A stretch of 51,014 bases of DNA from assembly GCA_012964435.1 (NCBI GenBank), contig DTTX01000046.1, positions 94,280-145,293 on the forward strand. Direction: 5' to 3'. The stretch is from Mesonia sp. GTDB lineage: Bacteria > Bacteroidota > Bacteroidia > Flavobacteriales > Flavobacteriaceae. How positions within the stretch are numbered: position 1 is the first letter of the stretch; each line of letters opens with the position of its first letter. Made by a program: the position numbers and the translations under genes. The notes under the pieces are model-generated. The model saw only the letters and a program-made list of their open reading frames with translations, was not told the DNA's origin and did no database searches. This document shows, piece after piece, positions 1 to 8,286 of the stretch.

Positions 1-152
1 GCTTGCGAAACGACCGGATGATGCTTTTTAACCATTGCCAAAAACTCTTCTAAAGAAAAAACATTTTCTTCTTCAGTTAAAGTTTGTTCTTGCGCAACAC
101 TTGCTAACGACAGAGACAAACAGAAGCATAAGTAAATTACTCTTTTTATCAT
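1..152 (-). CDS. TolC-like outer membrane efflux protein, N-terminal fragment
   Basis: Only the first ~50 codons lie in the window; the gene runs off the left edge. The ATG is at 152-150, one base after the stop of the HlyD gene, so translation is probably coupled. The start reads MIKRVIYLCFCLSLSLASVA followed by QEQ, a typical Sec signal peptide with a cleavage site near residue 20. The next segment, containing SLEEFLAMVKKHHPVV, resembles the start of TolC/OEP repeats, where a leucine-rich helix ends in a (N/H)P motif. As the last gene of a regulator-ABC-HlyD set, an outer membrane channel is the expected partner. The TolC assignment is inference from the short motif plus context. Confidence 0.7.
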   Translation of the reverse strand, partial: MIKRVIYLCFCLSLSLASVAQEQTLTEEENVFSLEEFLAMVKKHHPVVSQ

Positions 153-153
153 C

Positions 154-1512
154 TTATTTAGCTTTTTCAGTCGAATCTTTTTGCTGCGTTTTTGGGTAAT
201 AATTTGGCGGGAAACCGTTAAGCTTACGCCAGATCTCGTACCAAATTGGTACATCTTCTAACAATGCCAATGTTCTTGCTCCAGAGCCTACACGTAAAGC
301 ATCGGGCCAATCATGTTCACTTTCCGGATCTGGTTTAATTAATACGCGATACATACCATTATCGCTAATAAAATTCTCTATAGCTACCACTTCACCACCA
401 TAAGTACCGTAGGAGGCATTTGGCCAACCGCTAAAAACGATCGCCGGCCAACCATCAAATTGTACTCGAATGTGATCTCCTATACCAATTAATGGCAGAT
501 CGATAGGCTCGATATAGGTTTCAACAGCAATTTCATAGCCTCTAGGCATGATATTTACCAGTTTTTCTCCTTCTTTGAATGTTTCACCAATACCCGAAAT
601 AATTGCTTTGTTAATGTAACCGTCTTGCGGCGCTCTAACAAAATATAGTCCGCGTCTTATTTCATAATTACTCAAGGAGTTTTCTAACTTACTCACTTGT
701 ACTTCGGTATCTAAACGGGTAGATATCGTTGAAGAAATATCACTCTCGATCTTGCTGATCTTGTTGGCATATTCTGCCTCGATTCGATTAATTTCCATAC
801 GAGCGTTAAGTAATTCGTTTTTACTGGTTAAGAGTTTACTTTCCAGATCGATCACTTTTGCTTGCGTTTCTTGAAGTTTAGATTGCTTCGTTTCATAATC
901 TAATCTCGATTTTAAGCCTTCTTCATATAATTCTTCTATACGATTATACTGACGCTTGGCAATACTTAAATTTACTTCGGCAGCTTTTAAAGAAATACTA
1001 TCACTTACAATTTTTAATTGAGCTTGCTTTAGTTTATTTCGTGTCTGCTCTAATTTTAAAACACGCTCTTTTCTAGCTGAAGCTAATTGGTTTCTTAAAG
1101 CTTCCGTTTTTTGCTCATAAGCTTTAACGGAGTTTGCCTTCGAGTTGACCTGATCGCCGGTTCTTTCTATTAATAACGGATCGAAGTACTCATTCTTTAC
1201 TTCAGAAATTCGTAAAATAGTATCTCCTTTTTCAACTAAATCTCCTTCTTGTACATACCATTCTTCAATCTTACCCGGTATGGGTGATTGTAAAGTTTGC
1301 GGACGTTGACCAGGTCTTAACGTAGTAACGTAACCTTTGCTTTGTATGGTTTGCGTCCACGGAAAAAACAATAGTATTAATAGGAACATACTCGTCCCAA
1401 ATAATATTCTGGAAAGTAACCGATGTACATTTCTATTCACAATAGAATTGTAGGCTTTAAACTTCGAAAAGTTTACATTACCATCGGTTTGACTATTTGA
1501 TAAGTTTAACAT
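154..1512 (-). CDS. HlyD-family membrane fusion (periplasmic adaptor) protein
   Basis: 452 residues. One N-terminal transmembrane helix (about 34-52) is followed by a lipoyl-like half-motif (about 78-105, GKIEEWYVQEGDLVEKGD), a long coiled coil (about 120-290, rich in K, E, L and Q), the second lipoyl half (APQDGYINKAIISGIGE, about 298-314) and a beta-barrel region. This is the order expected for HlyD/EmrA adaptors that link an inner membrane transporter to a TolC channel. The gene lies 9 bases after the ABC-like gene and 1 base before the TolC-like gene, all on the minus strand, so the three form one unit. The coiled coil is long, as in type I secretion adaptors rather than RND adaptors. The exported substrate is unknown. 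Confidence 0.9.
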   Translation of the reverse strand: MLNLSNSQTDGNVNFSKFKAYNSIVNRNVHRLLSRILFGTSMFLLILLFFPWTQTIQSKGYVTTLRPGQRPQTLQSPIPGKIEEWYVQEGDLVEKGDTILRISEVKNEYFDPLLIERTGDQVNSKANSVKAYEQKTEALRNQLASARKERVLKLEQTRNKLKQAQLKIVSDSISLKAAEVNLSIAKRQYNRIEELYEEGLKSRLDYETKQSKLQETQAKVIDLESKLLTSKNELLNARMEINRIEAEYANKISKIESDISSTISTRLDTEVQVSKLENSLSNYEIRRGLYFVRAPQDGYINKAIISGIGETFKEGEKLVNIMPRGYEIAVETYIEPIDLPLIGIGDHIRVQFDGWPAIVFSGWPNASYGTYGGEVVAIENFISDNGMYRVLIKPDPESEHDWPDALRVGSGARTLALLEDVPIWYEIWRKLNGFPPNYYPKTQQKDSTEKAK

Positions 1513-1521
1513 TTTAATTTC

Positions 1522-3123
1522 TTAGTTTAATTCTACTACTCTTAACCTCTCGCCCATCTTCTCTTTACTTGCCAATAGCATCGTCATACTATGATCTTTA
1601 GCAAATTTCATAAGAGTTTCAATATCTTCATCAGAGAATATAAATTCTTCTTCAATTAGTAATAACTCGGGAGCTTTTAATAAAACACGTATTAAACATA
1701 TTTTTTGAGTTAGTACGTGGCTCAACATTCTTGTGCCCGGGAAAACATAGGTATTAATGGTTTCCGGCAAATGTTTAATTTCATTTAAAACTCCAAAATT
1801 TTCCAGTAGGTCGTAAACTTCTTTTTCTGAAATCGAATAATTATTCAACGTAAGGTTTTGCCAGATGGTACCTTCAAATAAGTAATTAGAATTTAAAACC
1901 AACCCTATTTTCTTACGGTAACTATCAAGATTAATGCTCGAGATCTCTTTACGATCTAAGTATATTTTTCCTTTGGTAATACGTTTCATTCCGCCCAGAA
2001 AGTGAAATAGATCATAAATTTGCAAATGGCTTCCCACCAAATTGATCAAATCGCCTTCTTCAACTTTAATATTGTTAATCTGCTTGTAATTTATCTCTAG
2101 ATCTTCAGTTTCTATTGGGAATACATTTAACTCTGTTGTATTTACGGGAGCTTTTCTGTCTATTTTCTGAGAGCTTACTTCATCTATCTTTTCAACAGCG
2201 GTCACTACATCGTAAATGGTTTCTAAGCTAAAACCAATTTTATCGATCGAGTTGATAATTAATACAATAATGATTTCTGAAGCTACGAATTGACCGATAT
2301 TCATTTGCTGATTTAATACCAATAAACCACCAATTAAAAGTAGGCCCAATGTAAGTATTACCTTAAAACCGACTAACTGTTTAAACTGATTTTTTACGAC
2401 TTTAAAGTGTTTTTGTCGATAGCCTAAATATTCTTCAACTAACTCATTATTTTTCTCCTGCTCGTATTCGTTAGGTGTATTTTTAAAGGTTTTAAAGTTA
2501 GCGGCAACCTGTTGTATCCAAAAAGCGATCTTATATTTAGCCTTCGATTCTTTAATACTCGTATTCACTGCTTTTTCTATACTCAGTTTAAACAATACAT
2601 ATAAAAGAATGACCAATACGATCCCTAAACCTATAAAAAACGGATGATAAACCGATAGTAATATTAAACCGAAAATAATTTGGATAACCGCTGCCGGAAA
2701 ATCTAACAGGAGTTTTTCCATCCCTTTTTGAAGCGTTAATACATCAAAAAAACGATTAGATAATTCTGGCGGAAATCTATTTTCTAATTCACTTACTCTA
2801 ATTTTCGGGAATTTATAGATGAACTCAAATGAAGCTCTTGCAAAAATTTTCTCCTGAATATTTTCTACTATATCTAATTGAAGTAATTGCAAAACGCCAA
2901 AAAATCCTACTGCAATAGTTACCAAAACAGTAAGTAAGATCCAAGAAGTAGAAACTTGCGCTCCTTGTATTAAATTAATGATCGCTTGAATACCTAACGG
3001 AAGCGTTAAGCTTATAATACCTGCAAAAACTGCATAATATAGAACCTGAAGAATATCTCTTCGTTCTAATTTTAGCAGGTTAAGAAGTTTTACCCAAGGT
3101 GAAATATCGTTATTTGAACTCAT
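1522..3123 (-). CDS. ABC-exporter-like membrane protein with a degenerate nucleotide-binding domain
   Basis: 533 residues. The N-terminal ~300 residues have the helices of a type I exporter membrane domain (hydrophobic blocks near 29-51, 60-83, 137-180 and 254-295). The C-terminal ~200 residues align by eye with an ABC ATPase, but its motifs are ruined. The Walker A position reads GSHLQIYD (about 364-371) with no GK(S/T). The Q-loop glutamine is Asn (LVLNSNYLF, about 411). The signature LSGGQ is LSHVL (about 467-471). Walker B is LLLIEE with Asp replaced by Glu (about 487-492). The H-loop His is Ser (LLASKE, about 519). The frame is intact and neighbours are 4 and 9 bases away, so this does not look like a decaying pseudogene. 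ATP hydrolysis by this domain is unlikely; it may pair with another half-transporter or be driven differently. Confidence 0.8.
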   Translation of the reverse strand: MSSNNDISPWVKLLNLLKLERRDILQVLYYAVFAGIISLTLPLGIQAIINLIQGAQVSTSWILLTVLVTIAVGFFGVLQLLQLDIVENIQEKIFARASFEFIYKFPKIRVSELENRFPPELSNRFFDVLTLQKGMEKLLLDFPAAVIQIIFGLILLSVYHPFFIGLGIVLVILLYVLFKLSIEKAVNTSIKESKAKYKIAFWIQQVAANFKTFKNTPNEYEQEKNNELVEEYLGYRQKHFKVVKNQFKQLVGFKVILTLGLLLIGGLLVLNQQMNIGQFVASEIIIVLIINSIDKIGFSLETIYDVVTAVEKIDEVSSQKIDRKAPVNTTELNVFPIETEDLEINYKQINNIKVEEGDLINLVGSHLQIYDLFHFLGGMKRITKGKIYLDRKEISSINLDSYRKKIGLVLNSNYLFEGTIWQNLTLNNYSISEKEVYDLLENFGVLNEIKHLPETINTYVFPGTRMLSHVLTQKICLIRVLLKAPELLLIEEEFIFSDEDIETLMKFAKDHSMTMLLASKEKMGERLRVVELN

Positions 3124-3127
3124 AAAT

Positions 3128-3805
3128 TTAGCTGAGTGATTTGAAGGTTAAATGCTGAAAAAACTGCGTAATTGGTTCTTCGTCGGTTTCTTTAAAATCT
3201 GAAAGTTGTTTAAAATGTTGATGTAAAAAGTTTTGCTTTAATGCTCCTTGTAAAATCGTATTTGCTAATGTTAACGGATAACAGTAATCTGGATTATATG
3301 CTTGGATAATTTCGTTTAACCGTTGCACTAATCTTCTGTAAATCGTGAAATAACCGTTTTTGTTTTCTTCATCTACATCAATTGTATGAAAAGCTTTTGA
3401 GTATTCTTGAACAATAATATGATGCAACTCTTCTTCATTTATAAAGCCAAAGGTTTCATCTTTTCGAGGAGTTTCTGTAATAGCGGTTATCGCCCTTTCT
3501 AGAACCTTCTTACTACATTCAATATTATTGATTCTAAAAACGAGCTTATATTCTAACCAACCCCAATACCAAGAAATTAAATACAACATAAGCATATGCT
3601 TATTTTCAAAATAACGATATACAGAACTTTCGTTAGAACTTATTTCGTCTGCTAATTTTTTGAATGTAAACTTCTCTAAACCTTCTTGCCGAATAATTTG
3701 AATAGAATATTCTAAGATCCTTCTTCCTAACTTAGAAGACTGCGGATCTTTAATATAAATATTCTCCGGAATAGTTAAGGTTAAATTTGAAAGTGGAATA
3801 CTCAT
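3128..3805 (-). CDS. TetR/AcrR-family transcriptional regulator
   Basis: 225 residues. The helix-turn-helix is clear at about 47-66 (TFKKLADEISSNESSVYRYF), followed by ENKHMLMLYL as in TetR proteins. The C-terminal ligand domain has no recognisable subfamily. About 25 extra residues precede the first DNA-binding helix. It is the first gene of the minus-strand set and ends 4 bases before the ABC-like gene. Location suggests it controls its own operon, the usual arrangement for TetR regulators of efflux genes. I saw no convincing palindromic operator in the 60 bases upstream of its start. Family assignment is firm; target and ligand are inference. Confidence 0.9.
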   Translation of the reverse strand: MSIPLSNLTLTIPENIYIKDPQSSKLGRRILEYSIQIIRQEGLEKFTFKKLADEISSNESSVYRYFENKHMLMLYLISWYWGWLEYKLVFRINNIECSKKVLERAITAITETPRKDETFGFINEEELHHIIVQEYSKAFHTIDVDEENKNGYFTIYRRLVQRLNEIIQAYNPDYCYPLTLANTILQGALKQNFLHQHFKQLSDFKETDEEPITQFFQHLTFKSLS

Positions 3806-3861
3806 TTATAAAATTTTTACTCACAAGGTTAAAAGTAATACTTTCATTTTAATTTTTCATC

Positions 3862-3900
3862 AAAAAAAATAGCTTTTGCTTATTTTAACATAAAAGCTAT
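3862..3900 (-). terminator. Rho-independent terminator after the DUF2945 gene
   Basis: Nine-base perfect inverted repeat (atagctttt at 3869-3877 and aaaagctat at 3892-3900). On the minus strand it is followed by eight T (3869-3862). It lies 23 bases after the stop at 3924 and separates the small gene from the TetR operon. Confidence 0.8.
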
Positions 3901-3923
3901 TTATTTCACTTAGGATGAAAGAC

Positions 3924-4133
3924 TTATTGTTTCTCGACTTCTTCTTCTAATTTTAAAACAGAACTACCATCATCTTGCTTTATAAATAAGGCTTTATTGC
4001 CCTCTTCACCTTTTCTAGTGATTTCGCTGCCATCGATGGTTTTAGTAACTTCTTTAGTATAGGTTTTTTCAACTTTACCTTTAGCGGTACCATTACCCCA
4101 TTTCCATTTTACTTCACTTCCTTCTTTAATCAT
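3924..4133 (-). CDS. DUF2945 / hypervirulence-associated Tudor-like small protein
   Basis: 69 residues. It shows the pattern of the DUF2945 (HVA1 Tudor) family: an N-terminal GSEVKWKWGNGTAKGKVEK, then SEITRKGEEGN, and an acidic C-terminal strand ending in a conserved Leu-Lys-Glu stretch. The fold is a small SH3/Tudor-like barrel; biochemical function is unknown. It is a cytosolic protein with no signal peptide. It sits 67 bases after the helicase gene on the same strand and has its own terminator. An 11-base inverted repeat ends exactly at its start codon (4134-4179). Confidence 0.85.
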   Translation of the reverse strand: MIKEGSEVKWKWGNGTAKGKVEKTYTKEVTKTIDGSEITRKGEEGNKALFIKQDDGSSVLKLEEEVEKQ

Positions 4134-4179
4134 AGCTTTTTCAGCTAAATATAAAATGAAAGTAAAAACTGAAAAAGCT
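4134..4179 (-). other. Inverted repeat abutting the DUF2945 start codon
   Basis: agctttttcag (4134-4144) and ctgaaaaagct (4169-4179) are perfect 11-base complements around a 24-base AT-rich loop. On the minus strand the second arm touches the ATG at 4133. It has no T-run after it, so it is not a normal terminator. It could hide the translation start or be an operator overlapping the promoter; a TATATTTA box lies in the loop. Confidence 0.45.
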
Positions 4180-4200
4180 CGCTAACAGTATTTTAACGGA

Positions 4201-6522
4201 TTATGATAGAATTTTCAATTTAGCAAAACGCAGTAATAATTTTTTCATTCCGCCGGTTTCAAAATCGATCTCTGCTTTTTTATCTTGCCCAATGCCTTCG
4301 ATACTCAGCACTTTACCATTACCAAAACGCATATGTTCTACCAATTGACCGGCTTCAAGTTGAAGCGGAGTATCTGCTTTGGTCGGTGTTGATGCATCTG
4401 CCGGTCGCAATCTTCGCAACTTACGCAACTCATCTTCAGTTGGTTTGTGTGCCGGTGGTGGCGTACCTTTTTTAGGTTTGTTTTGTCGAAGCTTACTTTT
4501 ATCGACTTCTCCAAAAATATCACGATCGATAAGCGGTTTATATTTATAATCGTCCTGAGGAACCATATAATCGAGATATTCATCATCGATCTCTTCTATA
4601 AATCGACTAGGTTCTGCATCGATTAATTTACCCCAACGAAAACGCGATTGTACGTACGTGAGGTAAGCTTGCTTTTCAGCTCGCGTTAATGCCACATAGA
4701 ATAAACGTCGTTCTTCTTCCAATTCAGAACGAGTATTCATACTCATCCCCGAAGGAAAAAGATCTTCTTCTAAACCTACAATATAAACGTAAGGAAACTC
4801 AAGTCCTTTTGCTAAGTGAATCGTCATTAACGCCACACGATCTTCATCTGGTGTTTCTTGATCAAGATCTGTCATTAATGCCACATCTTCTAAAAATTCA
4901 CCTAACGAACCATCTGCATCGGCTAATTCTTGTTGCCCATCAACAAAATCTTGAATACCGTTCAATAATTCTTCAACATTCTCGATACGTGCGATCCCTT
5001 CGGGTGTTCCGTCTTTTTTAAGTTCTTGTACCAAACCGGTTTTTTTAGCAACCGCTTCAGCCACTTCAAAAGCATTCTTATTGCTCGCCATAATCTGAAA
5101 ACTTTTAATCATATTGGTAAAGTTTTTCAGCTTGGTTTGCGTGCCTCTATTGATCTTTAGATCGATTTTTTCTATATTCTCGATCACTTCAAAAATAGAA
5201 CGCTTGTAGTGGTTTGCTGCTAGCGTTAATTTATCCATCGTGGTAGCTCCAATACCTCTCGCCGGGAAATTAATGACACGTTTTAAGGCTTCTTCATCTT
5301 TAGGATTCACGATTAAACGCAAATAAGAAAGAACGTCTTTAATTTCTTTACGTTGGTAAAATGAAAGCCCTCCATAAATTCGATACGGAATGTCTTTTTT
5401 ACGCAGCGCGTCTTCCATCGCACGACTTTGCGCATTGGTACGATATAGAATTGCGAAATCACCATTTTTCATTTGGTGTTCCATCTTATTTTCAAAAATA
5501 GAACTGGCTACAAAACGACCTTCTTCCCCATCGTTTATTAAGCGATTCACGACAATTTTTGGTCCGTCGTCGTTAGCTGTCCAAACTACTTTTTCAAGTT
5601 TGGTTTTATTTTTATCGATCACCGAGTTTGCCGCCTGAACAATATTTTTGGTAGAGCGGTAATTTTGCTCTAATCGATACATTTCTACATTATCGTAATC
5701 TCTTTGGAAATTCAGAATATTATTAATATTCGCTCCACGGAAGGCATAAATACTTTGCGCATCGTCACCTACCACACAAATATTCTGAAATTTATCACTC
5801 AAAGCACGTACAATCAAGTACTGCGAATGGTTGGTATCTTGGTACTCATCTACCAAAATATATCGAAAACGATTCTGATATTTTTGAAGCACATCCGGAA
5901 AACGGTTAAGAAGCTCATTGGTTTTTAGCAATAAATCATCAAAATCCATCGCACCGGCTTTAAAACAACGATCTACATATTCTTTATAGATCTCGCCCAT
6001 ACGAGGCTTTTTAGACATTGCATCGGCTTCTTGCAATTCACCATTTTGAAAATAGGCTTTTACGGTGATCAGACTATTTTTAAAAGAAGAAATTCGAGAA
6101 TAAACCTGTTTATATTTATAAACATCTTTATCTAAACCCATTTCTTTAATGATCGCCCGCAAAACGCTCTGTGAATCTTGCGTGTCGTAAATAGTAAAAT
6201 TGGAAGGATAACCTAATTTATCGGCTTCCATTCTAAGAATTTTGGCAAATATAGAATGGAAAGTTCCCATCCATAAATTTTTAGCTTCGCTGCTTCCTAC
6301 AATACTAGAGATACGATGCTTCATCTCTCTCGCCGCTTTGTTAGTAAAGGTTAGCGATAAGATATTAAAAGGATCTACGCCTTTGCTCATTAAATAAGCA
6401 ATACGATAGGTAAGTACTCTGGTTTTACCGGAGCCCGCACCGGCAATTACAATCATTGGCCCGTCTTTTTGCAAAACAGGAGCTCGTTGGGCATCATTCA
6501 ATTCAGCTAAATAATTTTCCAA
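4201..6522 (-). CDS. ATP-dependent DNA helicase, UvrD/PcrA family (superfamily 1)
   Basis: 773 residues. 3'-5' DNA helicase of excision repair and replication-fork maintenance. Helicase motifs are all present: Walker A GAGSGKT (28-34), motif II DEYQDT (225-230), motif III GDDAQSIYAFRGA (252-264), motif IV QNYRST (286-291), and late motifs TIHLAKGLEFPYVYIVGLE and RRLFYVALTRAEK. The C-terminus has the small Tudor-like module of PcrA/UvrD (VEHMRFGNGKVLSIEG). The best start is TTG at 6522-6520: the protein then begins MENYLAELNDAQ, which matches the family, and no in-frame ATG lies between it and the upstream stop. Divergent from the FMN protein gene across 153 bases. Symbol left open because pcrA and uvrD are both used. 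Confidence 0.92.
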   Translation of the reverse strand: MENYLAELNDAQRAPVLQKDGPMIVIAGAGSGKTRVLTYRIAYLMSKGVDPFNILSLTFTNKAAREMKHRISSIVGSSEAKNLWMGTFHSIFAKILRMEADKLGYPSNFTIYDTQDSQSVLRAIIKEMGLDKDVYKYKQVYSRISSFKNSLITVKAYFQNGELQEADAMSKKPRMGEIYKEYVDRCFKAGAMDFDDLLLKTNELLNRFPDVLQKYQNRFRYILVDEYQDTNHSQYLIVRALSDKFQNICVVGDDAQSIYAFRGANINNILNFQRDYDNVEMYRLEQNYRSTKNIVQAANSVIDKNKTKLEKVVWTANDDGPKIVVNRLINDGEEGRFVASSIFENKMEHQMKNGDFAILYRTNAQSRAMEDALRKKDIPYRIYGGLSFYQRKEIKDVLSYLRLIVNPKDEEALKRVINFPARGIGATTMDKLTLAANHYKRSIFEVIENIEKIDLKINRGTQTKLKNFTNMIKSFQIMASNKNAFEVAEAVAKKTGLVQELKKDGTPEGIARIENVEELLNGIQDFVDGQQELADADGSLGEFLEDVALMTDLDQETPDEDRVALMTIHLAKGLEFPYVYIVGLEEDLFPSGMSMNTRSELEEERRLFYVALTRAEKQAYLTYVQSRFRWGKLIDAEPSRFIEEIDDEYLDYMVPQDDYKYKPLIDRDIFGEVDKSKLRQNKPKKGTPPPAHKPTEDELRKLRRLRPADASTPTKADTPLQLEAGQLVEHMRFGNGKVLSIEGIGQDKKAEIDFETGGMKKLLLRFAKLKILS

Positions 6523-6675
6523 ATCTTCTACAATTTTAAGGGCGTGAATTTACCAAAAATACACAAAAACTGAGGTGCTTGGTAAAGGTTAATTATAAAC
6601 AAAAGTCTATAAAAATGTAGAGCGCCATTTTTTAAATGAATAAATTAGTACTTCAAAAATCGATTTTAGAATTTT

Positions 6676-8280
6676 ATGGATGCTTTTCTTCAATTCTTGT
6701 CAGCTGTTTCTTGGTGGCAATGGCTTCTTCTGGTGATTGTTTTAGTGGCGATCAAAGACATTTTCTTCAACAAAAAACATATTATCAAACATAATTTTCC
6801 GGTGGTTGGTAATTTTAGGTATATGCTAGAAAGTATTGGTCCGGAATTACGGCAGTACATCGTTGCCAATAACCGCGAAGAACTTCCTTTTAACCGAATT
6901 GAACGCGGATGGATTTACGCTTCAGCAAAAAATGAAAACAATTACGAAGGTTTTGGTACCGATCAAGATCTATATCAAACCAATTATATTTTTGTAAATA
7001 ATGCGATGATGCCTTATAAATTGCCCAAAAAGCATCCTAATATCGACGACCCTTACTTTTTACCTTGTGCTAAAGTAATGGGCTTGCATCACAAACGTAA
7101 AAAACCTTATCGTCCGGCTTCGGTAATTAATGTTTCTGCGATGAGTTTTGGGAGTTTATCGGCAAGAGCGATTTCATCGTTAAATGAAGGCGTAAGAAAA
7201 GCTTATGCTTATCACAATACCGGTGAAGGCGGTTTATCACCTTATCACAAACACGGCGGAGATATTATTTTTCAAATAGGTACCGGTTATTTTGGTATTC
7301 GAGATGAAGAAGGAAATTTTTCAATGGATCATCTTGTGAAATTGGTAGAAGAAAACCCTTGTATTCGCGCCATTGAAGTAAAACTTTCGCAAGGAGCAAA
7401 ACCGGGAAAAGGTGGTGTTCTACCAGGATCTAAAATCACGAAAGAAATTGCAGAGATTAGAAAAGTTCCGCTAGGGAAAGATGTGGTTTCTCCTCCCTAT
7501 CACACCGCTTTTGAAGGCAATCAAGGGCTCATCGATTTTATTGAAGAAATCGCTGCAAAAACAGGATTACCGGTTGGTGTTAAAGCTGCAATCGGTAAGT
7601 TAGAAGGTTGGAAAGATTTTGCCCGATTAATGAAAAAACAAAATAAAGGACCCGATTTTATTACCGTAGATGGCGGCGAAGGCGGTACGGGAGCAGCGCC
7701 ACCAAGTTTTGCCGATCATGTTTCTGTACCTTGGATGTATGCTTTCAGAAATATTTATAAGATTTTTAAGCAAGAAGAATTAACTGATCAAATTGTGTTT
7801 ATTGGTAGCGGAAAGTTAGGTTTTCCCTCTAAAGCGGCAATGGCTTTTGCCATGGGTGTCGATTGCATAAATGTGGCGCGAGAAGCGATGTTGAGTGTAG
7901 GTTGTATTCAGGCTAAATCTTGCCATACGAACACTTGCCCAACAGGGATTGCTACACAAAGTAAATGGTTGCAAGCCGGTATTGATATTAAAGATAAAGC
8001 TGAACGAGTGAATTATTACTTCAAAAATTTCAGAAAAGAATTTATTGAAGTAACGCATTCTGCAGGTTACGAGCATCCTTGCCAATTCACGATGGATGAT
8101 GTCGATATTAATTTAAGTGATCAAGATTTCACCAAAACCTTGGCGGCTTCTTATGCGTACAATAAAGTTGAAGTTCCTTTTAAAGGAGTTTCTTCTTTGC
8201 AAAATTGTGAGTATCTTGGCGGAAATTATAATAAAAAAGCGTCTGAAGATTCTTTTGAAAAGGAAGACGTTCGCTATTAA
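6676..8280 (+). CDS. FMN-binding glutamate synthase family protein (membrane anchored)
   Basis: 534 residues. An N-terminal transmembrane helix (about 15-30, WQWLLLVIVLVAIKDIFF) precedes a GltB-type TIM barrel. Landmarks are VINVSAMSFGSLS, the lysine and glycine-rich KLSQGAKPGKGG, FITVDGGEGGTGAAP, and a GltS-type cysteine cluster CIQAKSCHTNTCPTG that in glutamate synthase binds a 3Fe-4S centre. There is no amidotransferase (glutaminase) domain and no GltD partner nearby, so it is not a complete glutamate synthase; the family's real substrate is unsettled. The start at 6676 gives a full membrane anchor. The next gene begins 6 bases after the stop, so they are probably cotranscribed. Confidence 0.88.
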   Translation: MDAFLQFLSAVSWWQWLLLVIVLVAIKDIFFNKKHIIKHNFPVVGNFRYMLESIGPELRQYIVANNREELPFNRIERGWIYASAKNENNYEGFGTDQDLYQTNYIFVNNAMMPYKLPKKHPNIDDPYFLPCAKVMGLHHKRKKPYRPASVINVSAMSFGSLSARAISSLNEGVRKAYAYHNTGEGGLSPYHKHGGDIIFQIGTGYFGIRDEEGNFSMDHLVKLVEENPCIRAIEVKLSQGAKPGKGGVLPGSKITKEIAEIRKVPLGKDVVSPPYHTAFEGNQGLIDFIEEIAAKTGLPVGVKAAIGKLEGWKDFARLMKKQNKGPDFITVDGGEGGTGAAPPSFADHVSVPWMYAFRNIYKIFKQEELTDQIVFIGSGKLGFPSKAAMAFAMGVDCINVAREAMLSVGCIQAKSCHTNTCPTGIATQSKWLQAGIDIKDKAERVNYYFKNFRKEFIEVTHSAGYEHPCQFTMDDVDINLSDQDFTKTLAASYAYNKVEVPFKGVSSLQNCEYLGGNYNKKASEDSFEKEDVRY

Positions 8281-8286
8281 TTACTT

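Noticed and set aside
4689-5021. 110-codon open frame on the plus strand inside the helicase gene
   Set aside because: It lies fully within the helicase coding frame on the other strand and its protein has no family pattern.
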